Shown here: in pieces, positions 50,996-61,550 of the stretch | How positions within the stretch are numbered: position 1 is the first letter of the stretch | Layout: every line of letters begins with the position of its first letter | NCBI RefSeq assembly: GCF_013408335.1 | Contig: NZ_JACBZR010000001.1 | Location: 1,984,001 to 2,048,000, forward strand | Direction of reading: 5' to 3' | Length of the DNA: 64,000 bases | From: Nocardioides panzhihuensis | Lineage (GTDB): Bacteria > Actinomycetota > Actinomycetes > Propionibacteriales > Nocardioidaceae | The notes under the pieces: model-generated | The model's input: the letters and a program-made list of their open reading frames with translations, nothing else | Told to the model about the DNA's origin: nothing | The model's database searches: none | Program-made: the position numbers and the translations under genes

Positions 50996-52292
50996 CCGGA
51001 AGAGGCGGCCGGCGGTGAAGCGGACCGCGGCGAAGCGGACTCCTGCGAAGAAGACCGCGGCCAAGAAGCCGGCGGTGCCCGCGGAGGAGACCCCCAACGA
51101 GGACGTCGCCGCGCCCGAGGACGAAGGTACGCCACCGGATGAACAGGCTCCGAGCGGCGAGCCGGCCGCGGCGACCGACGCCGCTGAAGACGCGTCCGAG
51201 GAGTCGGACGAGTCCGTAGCGGCGAAGGTCGAGCCCGAAGAGTCGGCCGTCGAGTCCACCGACGAGACCGACGACGAGGCCGACGTGGAGGAACCCGCAG
51301 AGGCGGAGCAGCCGGCGGTCGACCCGGGTCGAGACGAGGCCGAACCTGACGAACCTGACGAACCTGACGAACCTGACGAACCTGACGAACCTGACGAACC
51401 TGATGAGACGGTCGAGACGGTCGAGACTGATGAATCGGCGGAGGCGAAGGAACCCGCGGCCGAGGAGGCCGACGAGCCTGCTGACCTCGACACCCGCGAG
51501 GACAAGGACGCGGACGTCCCGGACGAGTCCGACGAGGTGGCCGAGCTTCCCGAGCCCGAGGAGCCGGAGGAGAAGACCGCGCCGCTGGTCGGCCGGGCAC
51601 GGCTCTTCGACGCGCTCACCCACTTCCGGCGCGGCCAGGTCGCCGTGGCGGTCCTGCTCTGCATCCTCGGCTACGCGGCCGTGGTGCAGGTCCAGACGAA
51701 CACCGAGGACTCGACGTATGCCGGCCTGCGAGAGCAGGAGCTGATCGACATCCTCTCCGGTCTGGCCGGGACGACGCAGAAGGCCCAGGAGCAGATCGAG
51801 GAGCTCGAGGCGACCCGCGACGAGCTCGAGGACCAGACCATGCAGCAGCAGACGGCTCTGCAGCGCGCGGAGGAGCAGGTCGACACCCTCCGGGTGATCG
51901 CCGGGACGGTCCCGGTCAGCGGGCCGGGCATCACGATCGAGATCGACCCCGGCGCCGACCCGCTGCGGCTGACCGCGCTCCTCGACCTCATCGAGGAGCT
52001 GCGTACTAGCGGCGCAGAGGCGATGGAGATCGAGGGGGCCGACGGCGAGGCGGTGCGCCTGGTCGCGTCGTCCTCGATCGAGGTCAGCCAGCCCACGCCC
52101 GGTCTCAACGTCGGCGGTGAGCTGATCAGCCCGCCCTACCGTCTCCAGGTGATCGGGCCTCCCGACACGCTGGCCGGCGCGATCGACTTCTACCAGGGCC
52201 CTCAGGACCAGCTCGAGGAGCAGGGTGCGGAGGTCGACGTGGAGTCGGAGGAGAAGATCGACATCGAGTCGATTCACACCGTGTCCCGCTGA
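50988..52292 (+). CDS. DUF881 family protein with long acidic N-terminus (second copy)
   Basis: 434 residues from the ATG at 50988. It opens with a basic Lys/Ala/Pro segment, then about 170 acidic residues with a (Asp-Glu-Pro)n run, all on the cytoplasmic side. A membrane segment lies near 210-228, followed by a coiled coil (QEQIEELEATRDELEDQ) and the DUF881 domain. Rv1825 occupies this place in M. tuberculosis. The acidic section is longer than usual and contains a nucleotide-level tandem repeat. Confidence 0.87.
   Translation: MPDRKRRPAVKRTAAKRTPAKKTAAKKPAVPAEETPNEDVAAPEDEGTPPDEQAPSGEPAAATDAAEDASEESDESVAAKVEPEESAVESTDETDDEADVEEPAEAEQPAVDPGRDEAEPDEPDEPDEPDEPDEPDEPDETVETVETDESAEAKEPAAEEADEPADLDTREDKDADVPDESDEVAELPEPEEPEEKTAPLVGRARLFDALTHFRRGQVAVAVLLCILGYAAVVQVQTNTEDSTYAGLREQELIDILSGLAGTTQKAQEQIEELEATRDELEDQTMQQQTALQRAEEQVDTLRVIAGTVPVSGPGITIEIDPGADPLRLTALLDLIEELRTSGAEAMEIEGADGEAVRLVASSSIEVSQPTPGLNVGGELISPPYRLQVIGPPDTLAGAIDFYQGPQDQLEEQGAEVDVESEEKIDIESIHTVSR
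51342..51404 (+). repeat. 9-bp tandem repeat within the second DUF881 gene
   Basis: Seven head-to-tail units: six identical GAACCTGAC copies and a final GAACCTGAT. Each adds Glu-Pro-Asp, so copy-number change keeps the frame. Identity at third positions points to recent slippage. Confidence 0.92.
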
Positions 52293-52386
52293 ACGTTTCG
52301 ACAGTGCGGCGCAGTAGGGTTTCATACACCGGCTCCGCGGGACGATCAACCGCTGCCAGACCAGTACACCTGACGAGGAGATGCCC

Positions 52387-52773
52387 GTGTACCCCGAGGA
52401 ACTGAAGTACACCAGCGAGCACGAGTGGCTGCGCAACCCCGGCGAGACCGAGGGGTCCGTACGGATCGGGATCACCAACTACGCCCAGGACGCTCTGGGC
52501 GACATCGTCTACGTCTCGATGCCCACGGTCGGCGACACGATCAAGTCCGGCGAGAGCTGCGGCGAGCTCGAGTCGACCAAGTCCGTCAGCGACATCTACG
52601 CGCCGATCTCGGGCGAGGTCGTCGCGGTCAACGGCTCCCTCGACGCGACGCCCGAGCTGGTCAACGACGACCCCTACGGCGGTGGTTGGCTCTTTGAGAT
52701 CAACCCGGCCGATCCTGCTGAGCTGGAGAGCCTCCTCGACGCCGCGGCGTACGAGGCATCACTCGACGCGTAA
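52387..52773 (+). CDS. gcvH: Glycine cleavage system H protein
   Basis: 128 residues from the GTG at 52387. GAGGAG (52375-52380) is six bases before this GTG but touches the ATG at 52381, so the GTG is preferred. The lipoylated Lys is in ELESTKSVSD, and EHEWLR and DPYGGGWLFEI are conserved. It carries the aminomethyl group between P and T proteins. TAGGGT at 52315 may be its -10. GcvP is 2.9 kb downstream; gcvT is not in the window. Confidence 0.93.
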   Translation: MYPEELKYTSEHEWLRNPGETEGSVRIGITNYAQDALGDIVYVSMPTVGDTIKSGESCGELESTKSVSDIYAPISGEVVAVNGSLDATPELVNDDPYGGGWLFEINPADPAELESLLDAAAYEASLDA

Positions 52774-52817
52774 GTCAACCGAACACCTGGGCCGACCTGA
52801 TAGGTTGCGGATACCAT

Positions 52818-52838
52818 CCCTCAACGTTCACTTGAGGG
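52818..52838. promoter_or_regulatory. CTCAA-N7-TTGAG palindrome before the FHA/merR pair
   Basis: Seven-base arms (CCCTCAA and TTGAGGG) with a seven-base centre, directly after a TACCAT -10-like box (52812-52817). The same CTCAA-N7-TTGAG core recurs at 54618-54634 before the second merR gene. A MerR-family dimer encoded in this cluster is the likely ligand. Confidence 0.6.
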
Positions 52839-52872
52839 TATGTGCCCGGCCCTCGATGAACCTGGAGCTCAA

Positions 52873-53355
52873 ATGTCCGTGTGCCCCGCTTGCGGAAGCC
52901 AGAACCCCGCCGAAGCACGGTTCTGCTCGCAGTGTGGCGTAAGCCTGACCGGGACCGACCAGACCTCGACGATCCAGCTCGGGGCTGACGCCGACACCTC
53001 CGACCGGGTGCTCAGCCCGATCGAGGCGGCCACTGTCGAGGCGCTGCCGCAGGGCAACGGGATGCTCGTCGTCCAGCGCGGTCCCGGTGCGGGAAGCCGC
53101 TTCCTGCTCGACCAGGACACCGTGGTCGCGGGTCGCCACCCGGACAGCGACATCTTCCTCGACGATGTGACCGTCTCGCGTCGCCACGCGGAGTTCGCGC
53201 GCACCGGTGACACGTTCGAGGTCTCCGACGTCGGCAGTCTCAACGGCACCTACGTCAACCGCGACCGGATCGAGAAGTTCGTCCTCAAGGACGGCGACGA
53301 GGTCCAGGTCGGGAAGTTCCGGCTCGTCTTCTACGCCGGGCACGAAGGGGCGTAG
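52873..53355 (+). CDS. FHA-domain protein, GarA/OdhI-like, with N-terminal zinc ribbon
   Basis: 160 residues from the ATG at 52873 (GGAG upstream). Two CXXC pairs near the start (CPACGSQ and CSQCG) form a zinc ribbon absent from mycobacterial GarA. Thr residues in TDQTSTIQL could be the kinase-phosphorylated site. The FHA domain contains GRHPDSDIFLDDVTVSRRH and SLNGTYVNR, nearly as in GarA. GarA and OdhI bind 2-oxoglutarate dehydrogenase and glutamate enzymes to control the TCA branch. Co-transcribed with the next gene. Confidence 0.88.
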   Translation: MSVCPACGSQNPAEARFCSQCGVSLTGTDQTSTIQLGADADTSDRVLSPIEAATVEALPQGNGMLVVQRGPGAGSRFLLDQDTVVAGRHPDSDIFLDDVTVSRRHAEFARTGDTFEVSDVGSLNGTYVNRDRIEKFVLKDGDEVQVGKFRLVFYAGHEGA

Positions 53356-53357
53356 TC

Positions 53358-54110
53358 ATGGCCGCCGCCGCGACGCCTGACCCTCAACGGCCGGCTAGCG
53401 ACTCGGGGGAGCGGCTCAACATCGGGCAGGTCCTGGACCAGCTGCGTCCCGACTTCCCGACTGTCACCATCCCGAAGATCCGCTTTCTCGAGGACAAGGG
53501 ACTGATCAAGCCGGAGCGTACGCCCGCGGGCTACCGCAAGTTCTCCCGCCGAGACGTGGAGCGACTGCGCTACGTCCTGCGGATGCAGCGCGACCACTAC
53601 CTGCCTCTCAAGGTCATCGGCGAGCACCTCGACGCGATCGACCGCGGCCTCGAGCCGCCCGAGATCGAGCCGACCGTGCCCACGGTGCCGACGGTCGCAC
53701 TGACGCCCGGCGGTGCGCCGGGGGCCGAGTCGTTCCGGCGTACGGACAACATGAGGATCTCGCGACGCGAGCTGCTCAAGATCGCCGAGGTCGACGACGC
53801 GCTGCTGAGCGAGCTGGAGAAGATGGCGCTGGTGGTCCCGCTGCGCAGCGGTCACTACGACACCGACGCCCTCACGATCGCGCGTACGGCCAAGGAGCTC
53901 GCCGAGTTCGGCATCGAGCCCCGCCATCTGCGCGGTATGAAGGCCGCCGCCGACCGCGAGGTCGGTCTCATCGAGCAGATCGTCGCGCCGCTGCGGCGTC
54001 CCGGCAATGCCGGAGCGCAGGGCAGGGCCGAGGAGATCGGCAGCGAGATCGCCTCGCTGGCGGTGCGTCTGCACGCCACGTTGGTGAAGTCGGGGCTGCG
54101 CGAGCGCTGA
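53358..54110 (+). CDS. ftsR: MerR-family regulator, FtsR type (Rv1828-like)
   Basis: 250 residues, two bases after the FHA gene. The MerR HTH reads TIPKIRFLEDKGLIKPERTP, continuing into AGYRKFSRRDVERL. A Pro/Thr-rich linker (about 100-120) and a second helical domain follow. Unlike metal-sensing MerR proteins there are no Cys. The FtsR name comes from the C. glutamicum orthologue that affects ftsZ expression. A CTCAA-N7-TTGAG site precedes its operon. Confidence 0.87.
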   Translation: MAAAATPDPQRPASDSGERLNIGQVLDQLRPDFPTVTIPKIRFLEDKGLIKPERTPAGYRKFSRRDVERLRYVLRMQRDHYLPLKVIGEHLDAIDRGLEPPEIEPTVPTVPTVALTPGGAPGAESFRRTDNMRISRRELLKIAEVDDALLSELEKMALVVPLRSGHYDTDALTIARTAKELAEFGIEPRHLRGMKAAADREVGLIEQIVAPLRRPGNAGAQGRAEEIGSEIASLAVRLHATLVKSGLRER

Positions 54111-54129
54111 GGCTGCTGAGGCGACCGGG

Positions 54130-54135
54130 TAGGGT
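54130..54135 (+). promoter_or_regulatory. -10 box of the DUF151 gene
   Basis: TAGGGT, six bases before the ATG at 54142; leaderless start predicted. Confidence 0.5.
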
Positions 54136-54141
54136 GGATGC

Positions 54142-54609
54142 ATGCGCGAGGTCGATGTGCTCGGAGTCCGAGTGGAGATGCCCTCCAACCAGCCGATCGT
54201 GCTGCTGCGCGAGGTGGCCGGTGAGCGATATCTGCCCATCTGGATAGGCGCGGTCGAGGCGACCGCGATCGCCTTCGCCCAACAGGGTGTGGTGCCGCCG
54301 AGGCCGCTGACCCACGACCTGCTCAAGGACGTCGTGGAGGCGACCGGCAACGAGCTGACCGAGGTTCAGATCACCTCGGTCACCGACCGTGTCTTCTACG
54401 CCAACCTGGTCTTCGCCTCGGGTGTCGAGGTGAGTGCGCGGCCCTCGGACTCGATCGCGCTGGCCCTGCGAACGGGCACCAAGATCGTGGTCTCCGAGGA
54501 AGTCCTCGACGAGGCGGGCCTCGCGGTTCCGGCCGAGCAGGAGGACGAGATCGAGAAGTTCCGCGAGTTCCTGGACGAGATCACGCCCGAGGACTTCGAG
54601 TCCCACTGA
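54142..54609 (+). CDS. Bifunctional nuclease family protein (DUF151)
   Basis: 155 residues. The family region includes LREVAGERYLPIWIGAVEA and SDSIALALRTGTKI. The acidic C-terminal tail (EDEIEKFREFLDEI) is usual for actinobacterial members. Rv1829 holds this place in M. tuberculosis. Plant and bacterial relatives are called bifunctional nucleases; biochemical activity of this member is unproved. Confidence 0.9.
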   Translation: MREVDVLGVRVEMPSNQPIVLLREVAGERYLPIWIGAVEATAIAFAQQGVVPPRPLTHDLLKDVVEATGNELTEVQITSVTDRVFYANLVFASGVEVSARPSDSIALALRTGTKIVVSEEVLDEAGLAVPAEQEDEIEKFREFLDEITPEDFESH

Positions 54610-54617
54610 CCCTAACC

Positions 54618-54634
54618 CTCAAGTTGAGCTTGAG
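54618..54634. promoter_or_regulatory. CTCAA-N7-TTGAG palindrome before the second merR gene
   Basis: Same core and spacing as at 52818. It lies about 34 bases upstream of the TTGACC -35 element at 54668, so it is placed like an activator site, or marks another, unseen promoter. Confidence 0.55.
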
Positions 54635-54667
54635 AGTTAGCGGCGGCGACACGCCGGGGAGGGTTCT

Positions 54668-54696
54668 TTGACCAGGGCGCTTACGGCGCTTACCTT
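54668..54696 (+). promoter_or_regulatory. Promoter of the second merR gene
   Basis: TTGACC (54668-54673) and TACCTT (54691-54696) are 17 bases apart. The leader of about 80 bases holds an inverted repeat, TAACTCCA at 54713-54720 and TGGAGTTA at 54760-54767. Confidence 0.6.
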
Positions 54697-54785
54697 GTAA
54701 TTGTCTCTGTTGTAACTCCAACGGTGTGGTCCCCCCGCCGCAGCCGTTCATTCCCCGAGTGGAGTTACGCACAACGGAGTAGACG

Positions 54786-55403
54786 ATGGAGGACATCGTG
54801 TTCGACCACGAACAGAAGCCCGGCCACGGCGCCGACGACGCGCAACGCGCGGCGGAGCAGGCTGACGAGCAGGGCCTTCTCTTCACCGACGATGTCTCGA
54901 CCCTGCCCAGCGACACCGGTTACCGCGGGCCCACGGCCTGCAACGCAGCGGGGATCAGCTACCGCCAGCTCGACTACTGGGCCCGCACCGGGCTCGTCGA
55001 GCCGAGCGTGCGCGGCGCGACCGGCTCGGGTACGCAGCGGCTCTACTCGTTCCGCGACATCTTGATCCTCAAGGTCATCAAGCGCCTGCTCGACGCCGGC
55101 ATCTCCCTGCAGCAGATCCGTGCCGCTGTGCAGCACCTGCGCGAGCGCGGCACCGACGACCTGACCCGCGTCACCCTGATGAGCGACGGCGCCTCGGTCT
55201 ACGAGTGCACCAGCAACGACGAGGTCATCGACCTGCTCCAGGGCGGACAGGGTGTCTTCGGTATCGCCATCGGTGGTGTCTGGCGCGAGGTCGAGGGGAC
55301 TCTCGCCGAGCTCCCCAGCGAGCGTACGTCCGAGGACGGCGAGCAGGTCGCCTCGATGTCCGACGAGCTGGCCGCCAGGCGCGCCGCTCGCACCGCCGGG
55401 TGA
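54786..55403 (+). CDS. MerR-family regulator (Rv1830-like)
   Basis: 205 residues. After an acidic N-terminus of about 45 residues, the MerR HTH includes ACNAAGISYRQLDYWARTGL, then the wing VRGATGSGTQRLYSFRD and helix ILILKVIKRLLDAGIS. The C-terminal part (VYECTSNDEVIDLLQGGQGV) may bind a ligand. Order matches Rv1830, next to gcvP. A terminator follows the gene. Confidence 0.88.
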   Translation: MEDIVFDHEQKPGHGADDAQRAAEQADEQGLLFTDDVSTLPSDTGYRGPTACNAAGISYRQLDYWARTGLVEPSVRGATGSGTQRLYSFRDILILKVIKRLLDAGISLQQIRAAVQHLRERGTDDLTRVTLMSDGASVYECTSNDEVIDLLQGGQGVFGIAIGGVWREVEGTLAELPSERTSEDGEQVASMSDELAARRAARTAG

Positions 55404-55423
55404 GATAGGACTCAGTCGACACC

Positions 55424-55461
55424 AGACCCTGAGACCCCGCGAAGGCGGGGCCTCAGGGTCT
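55424..55461 (+). terminator. Terminator after the second merR gene
   Basis: A 17-bp stem with one mismatch (55424-55440 with 55445-55461), loop GAAG, followed by CGTCCTTTA. The -10 box of the riboswitch RNA starts eight bases later. Confidence 0.88.
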
Positions 55462-55468
55462 CGTCCTT

Positions 55469-55474
55469 TATGCT
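55469..55474 (+). promoter_or_regulatory. -10 box of the gcvP transcript
   Basis: TATGCT right after the merR terminator, placing the RNA start near 55481, just before the riboswitch. Confidence 0.5.
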
Positions 55475-55489
55475 GGACCTGCTGACCAT

Positions 55490-55590
55490 CCCGCACGGGA
55501 GAGCCCCACGCGTTGGGGCGCCGAAGGGGCAATTCCTCCCCGGAAACTCTCAGGCACCCACGACTGTGCGGACCAGGCAACTCTGAAGCC
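55490..55590 (+). ncRNA. Glycine riboswitch (gcvT-type aptamer)
   Basis: The conserved blocks are in order: CGGGAGAGC (55496), GCGCCGAAGGGGCAA (55518), CGGAAACTCTCAGGCA (55541), and GGCAACTCTG near the end. Only one aptamer is evident; a full second aptamer is not seen in the 60 bases before gcvP. Glycine binding would allow gcvP expression. A following stem (GTGCTTGTGC region) may be the expression platform. Confidence 0.88.
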
Positions 55591-55652
55591 GTGCTTGTGC
55601 GGTGACAGAGGGGAGGGCTTACGAGTTGTCTTAGATGCCCTCAGGAGCCACT

Positions 55653-58523
<2,871 letters not shown>

Positions 58524-58527
58524 CCTG

Positions 58528-58618
58528 TCGAGGCGTCACCCGCGTCGGCCGAGATGGCACGTGGGTGACGCCTCGAACGACGGGAGTGACGCTTCGACCG
58601 ACCGGAGTGACGCCTCGG
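58528..58618. repeat. Hairpin plus 21-bp direct repeats between gcvP and sbcC
   Basis: A 14-bp stem joins 58528-58541 to 58563-58576. The right arm is also the first of three direct repeats of GTGACGCCTCGA (58565, 58586, 58607) spaced exactly 21 bases. The stem can serve as a terminator for the convergent genes; the extra copies are unexplained. Confidence 0.75.
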
Positions 58619-58628
58619 CTGGTTGGGC

Positions 58629-61550
58629 TCAGGTGCCGTGGATCTCGAGGGTGGAGCCTTCGCGACCCTTGGCGACCGCGAGCTGGGTGGGGATGCGCTC
58701 GCGCATCTCGGTGACGTGGCTGACCACGCCGATGATGCGCCCGCCCTCGCGGAGCGTGTCCAGGACGTCGAGTACGTCGTCGAGGGTGTCGGCGTCGAGG
58801 GAGCCGAAGCCCTCGTCGACGAAGAGGGTGTCGAGCATCTGGCCGCCGGCCTCGTTCATGATGACGTCGGCCAGTCCGAGCGCGAGCGCGAGGGAGACCA
58901 CGAAGGTCTCGCCGCCCGAGAGGGTGGCGGGGTCTCTGGACTCGCCTGACCAGTCGTCGCGGACCATCAGCGCCAGGCCGCCGCGGCGGTCTCCGGCTCC
59001 CTTGGCCGCGGAGTGCTCCAGGGCGTAGCGCTGGTCGCTCATCTTCGCCAGTCGCTCGTTGGCGGCCGCGACGACCTGGGTGAGGCGGTATGCGACGACG
59101 TAGGCCGACAGGCTCATCTGCAGCTGGTTGTCGCTGCTCTTCCCCTCGGCGAAGGAGGCGAGCCGCGCCGCGATCTCGAGGTCGCCGCGCACCGGCGCCC
59201 AGGTGGAGAGCGCGTGGGTGAGGTCGCGTTGGAGGGAGTCGAGGCGTGCCGCCCGCGTGGCCGCGGTGTCTGCAGCCGAGCGGGCGGTGTCGGCTGCGTC
59301 TGCGGCCTTGCGGTGGGCGAGTGAGAGCGCTGGCAGGTCGGGCTCGTCGGTGGCCAGGATCTCGGCGGCGCCGGGGGAGTCCAGGGTCGCGCGGGCAGCA
59401 GCCAGACTGTCGGCGTACGTCTTGATCTGGCTGTTCAGGGCGGCGACCCGCTCCGCCGGGAGGACCGCGGCGAGCGCTCTCTGCGGCGAGTCGAAGCCGG
59501 CCCGGACCGCGGTGGCCGTGAGGGTGCGCTCGGCGGCGGCGAGCGCATCCGCGGCGCGGGTGGCAGCCTCGAGGCGCTCGAGGTCGGTGGCCGCGGCCCG
59601 GTGGTCACGTTCGAGAGCGGCGAGCACGGCGCCCAGATCGCGGTGGTCACCACGGACGTCGGCCAGCTGCTCCTCGAGCCGCGCGCGCTCCTCGGTGAGG
59701 TGACGCAGCGTGGTCTCGAGCTCGGCGGCACGGGTCTCCAGCTCGGCACGGAGCGTCACCGAGCGGGCCCGTCGCTCCTCGACGGAGGCGAGCTGGGCGC
59801 GCAGGCCCGGCTCGCTGGCGGCCCGCCGCTCCAGACCGGCCAGGCGCTCGGCCATGGTCGCGGCAGGCTCTTCGGTCTCCCCGGCGGCCTCCTGGGCGAG
59901 CTGGAGACGGGTGCTGAGGTCGCGCACGTGCTGGTCTCGAGCGTGCTCCTCGGCACTGGCGTTGTCATAGGCGGTCTGAGCGGTCTTCTCTGCTGCGGCA
60001 TCGGGAGCGCCGTCCGCCGGGGAGGCCTTGTGGGGGTGCTCGTGAGACCCGCACACGGGGCAGTCCGCGCCGACCGCGAGGGCGCCGGCGAGCTCGGCGG
60101 CGATGCCGTCCAGCCGGGCCTGGCGTACGTCGAGATAGTGGGTGCGCGCCTCCATGGCGGCCGTCCGGGCCGCCTCGTGCCTGGCGCGGGCCTCGACGAG
60201 CTCTCCGCTCAGCCGGCTGACCTCGGTCACCGCCGCGAACTGGGCACGCAGCACCGGGATCGCGGCGGCCGCCTCGGTGGCCGCTGTCAGGCCCGCGGCG
60301 AGCGTCTCGATCTGCTGGGGCAGCTCCTCGGCGAGTTGAGCCTGCTCGCGCGTCTGGGTGAGGAGACGGTCGCGCTGGGTGCGGGTGGCGGCGAGCTCAC
60401 GGGTGACCTCGTCGAGCCGATGCTGCACGGGCTCGAGGGCGCGGGCCTGCGCGAGACGCGCGGAGACGCGTTCGACGGCTGCCTTGGCATCGGTCAGGGT
60501 CAGATCGCTCGGAGCCAGGGCGGTCGCCTGCGCGTGCTCGCGCCGTGCCTGGTCGGCGAGCTCGCTGACCCCGGTGACGGCTTCGGCGCGCTGGGCGGCC
60601 TCGACGCGGCGTACGCGTTCCTGCTGCTCCTCTGACGCTGCGACGAGGCGGCTCTCGGCGGCAGCGGCCGCACGGAGGCCGCGCTGCTTCTCCGCCATCG
60701 CACGGGCGGCGTCGAGAGCGTCGAGGGTCTCCGCCTCCGCGGCGAGGGCCTCCATCGCGGCGCCGGAGGTGACCGCCTGCGCCTCGGTGGCCTCCTCGGC
60801 GAGACCACGCGCCCAGGCCGCGATGGCGCCGTCGCCGGCGGGGAGGCCGAGATCGTGGACGTCCCAGTCGTCGGGGAGGGTGACGGCGGCGGTCTCGCTG
60901 ATCCGGCTGACCACCTCGGCGACGCCGGCGTTGAGCTCCTCGGAGCGGCGCCGGAGCTCGACGCGGCGCTCCCGGAGCCAGCGCTCGACATCCGCGAAAC
61001 GCTCGGTGCGGAAGAGCCGCTCGAGCAGTCGCTTGCGCTCCTCGGCGCTGGAGCGGAGGAAGGCCTGGAAGCGGCCCTGGGGGAGCATGGCGACCTGCAC
61101 GAACTGGGTCAGCGTCATACCGAGGAGATCCGAGACCAGGTGACCGGCCTCGTCGAGACGGGTGGTGAGGGTGCGCCACTCCTCGCCGACCTGCTCCATG
61201 AGCACCACCGATGCCTGCTGGGTGGTGGTGCCGGCACCGCGCCGCTTGGGACGCTCCCACGACGGCGAGCGGGTGATCCGGAAGCGGCGCTGCGCGAGGG
61301 TCGCCTCCAGGACGACCCGCGTTGCGACCTCGGCCGGGGCGCGGTCGCTGCGCAGGCGTTTCGCGACGGAACGGTCACCGGGGACGTCGCCGTAGAGCGC
61401 GAAGCAGACCGCGTCCAGGACGCTCGTCTTCCCGGCGCCGGTAGCTCCGGAGAGCAGGAAGAGCCCCGCCTCGGAGAGCTGGTCGAAGTCCACCTCGACG
61501 ATGCCCGTGAAGGGCCCGAACGCGGCGACCTCCAGGTGGTGGAGGCGCAT
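58629..61550 (-). CDS. sbcC: SbcC, ATPase subunit of the SbcCD nuclease
   Basis: 973 residues from the ATG at 61550, overlapping the sbcD stop (ATGA); the open frame continues upstream by chance. Walker A GATGAGKTS is at 35-43. Long coiled coils surround a zinc-hook CPVCG, and LSGGETFVVSLALALGLAD with LFVDEGFGSLD form the C-terminal signature and Walker B. SbcCD (Rad50-Mre11) cuts hairpins and processes blocked DNA ends. The window carries several long palindromes that would be natural targets. Confidence 0.94.
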   Translation of the reverse strand: MRLHHLEVAAFGPFTGIVEVDFDQLSEAGLFLLSGATGAGKTSVLDAVCFALYGDVPGDRSVAKRLRSDRAPAEVATRVVLEATLAQRRFRITRSPSWERPKRRGAGTTTQQASVVLMEQVGEEWRTLTTRLDEAGHLVSDLLGMTLTQFVQVAMLPQGRFQAFLRSSAEERKRLLERLFRTERFADVERWLRERRVELRRRSEELNAGVAEVVSRISETAAVTLPDDWDVHDLGLPAGDGAIAAWARGLAEEATEAQAVTSGAAMEALAAEAETLDALDAARAMAEKQRGLRAAAAAESRLVAASEEQQERVRRVEAAQRAEAVTGVSELADQARREHAQATALAPSDLTLTDAKAAVERVSARLAQARALEPVQHRLDEVTRELAATRTQRDRLLTQTREQAQLAEELPQQIETLAAGLTAATEAAAAIPVLRAQFAAVTEVSRLSGELVEARARHEAARTAAMEARTHYLDVRQARLDGIAAELAGALAVGADCPVCGSHEHPHKASPADGAPDAAAEKTAQTAYDNASAEEHARDQHVRDLSTRLQLAQEAAGETEEPAATMAERLAGLERRAASEPGLRAQLASVEERRARSVTLRAELETRAAELETTLRHLTEERARLEEQLADVRGDHRDLGAVLAALERDHRAAATDLERLEAATRAADALAAAERTLTATAVRAGFDSPQRALAAVLPAERVAALNSQIKTYADSLAAARATLDSPGAAEILATDEPDLPALSLAHRKAADAADTARSAADTAATRAARLDSLQRDLTHALSTWAPVRGDLEIAARLASFAEGKSSDNQLQMSLSAYVVAYRLTQVVAAANERLAKMSDQRYALEHSAAKGAGDRRGGLALMVRDDWSGESRDPATLSGGETFVVSLALALGLADVIMNEAGGQMLDTLFVDEGFGSLDADTLDDVLDVLDTLREGGRIIGVVSHVTEMRERIPTQLAVAKGREGSTLEIHGT

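Noticed and set aside
51342..51404. CRISPR-like array
   Set aside because: Units are 9 bases, contiguous and in frame in a coding region, with no spacers. The 21-bp repeats at 58565-58618 were rejected for the same purpose: only three, with near-constant intervening sequence.
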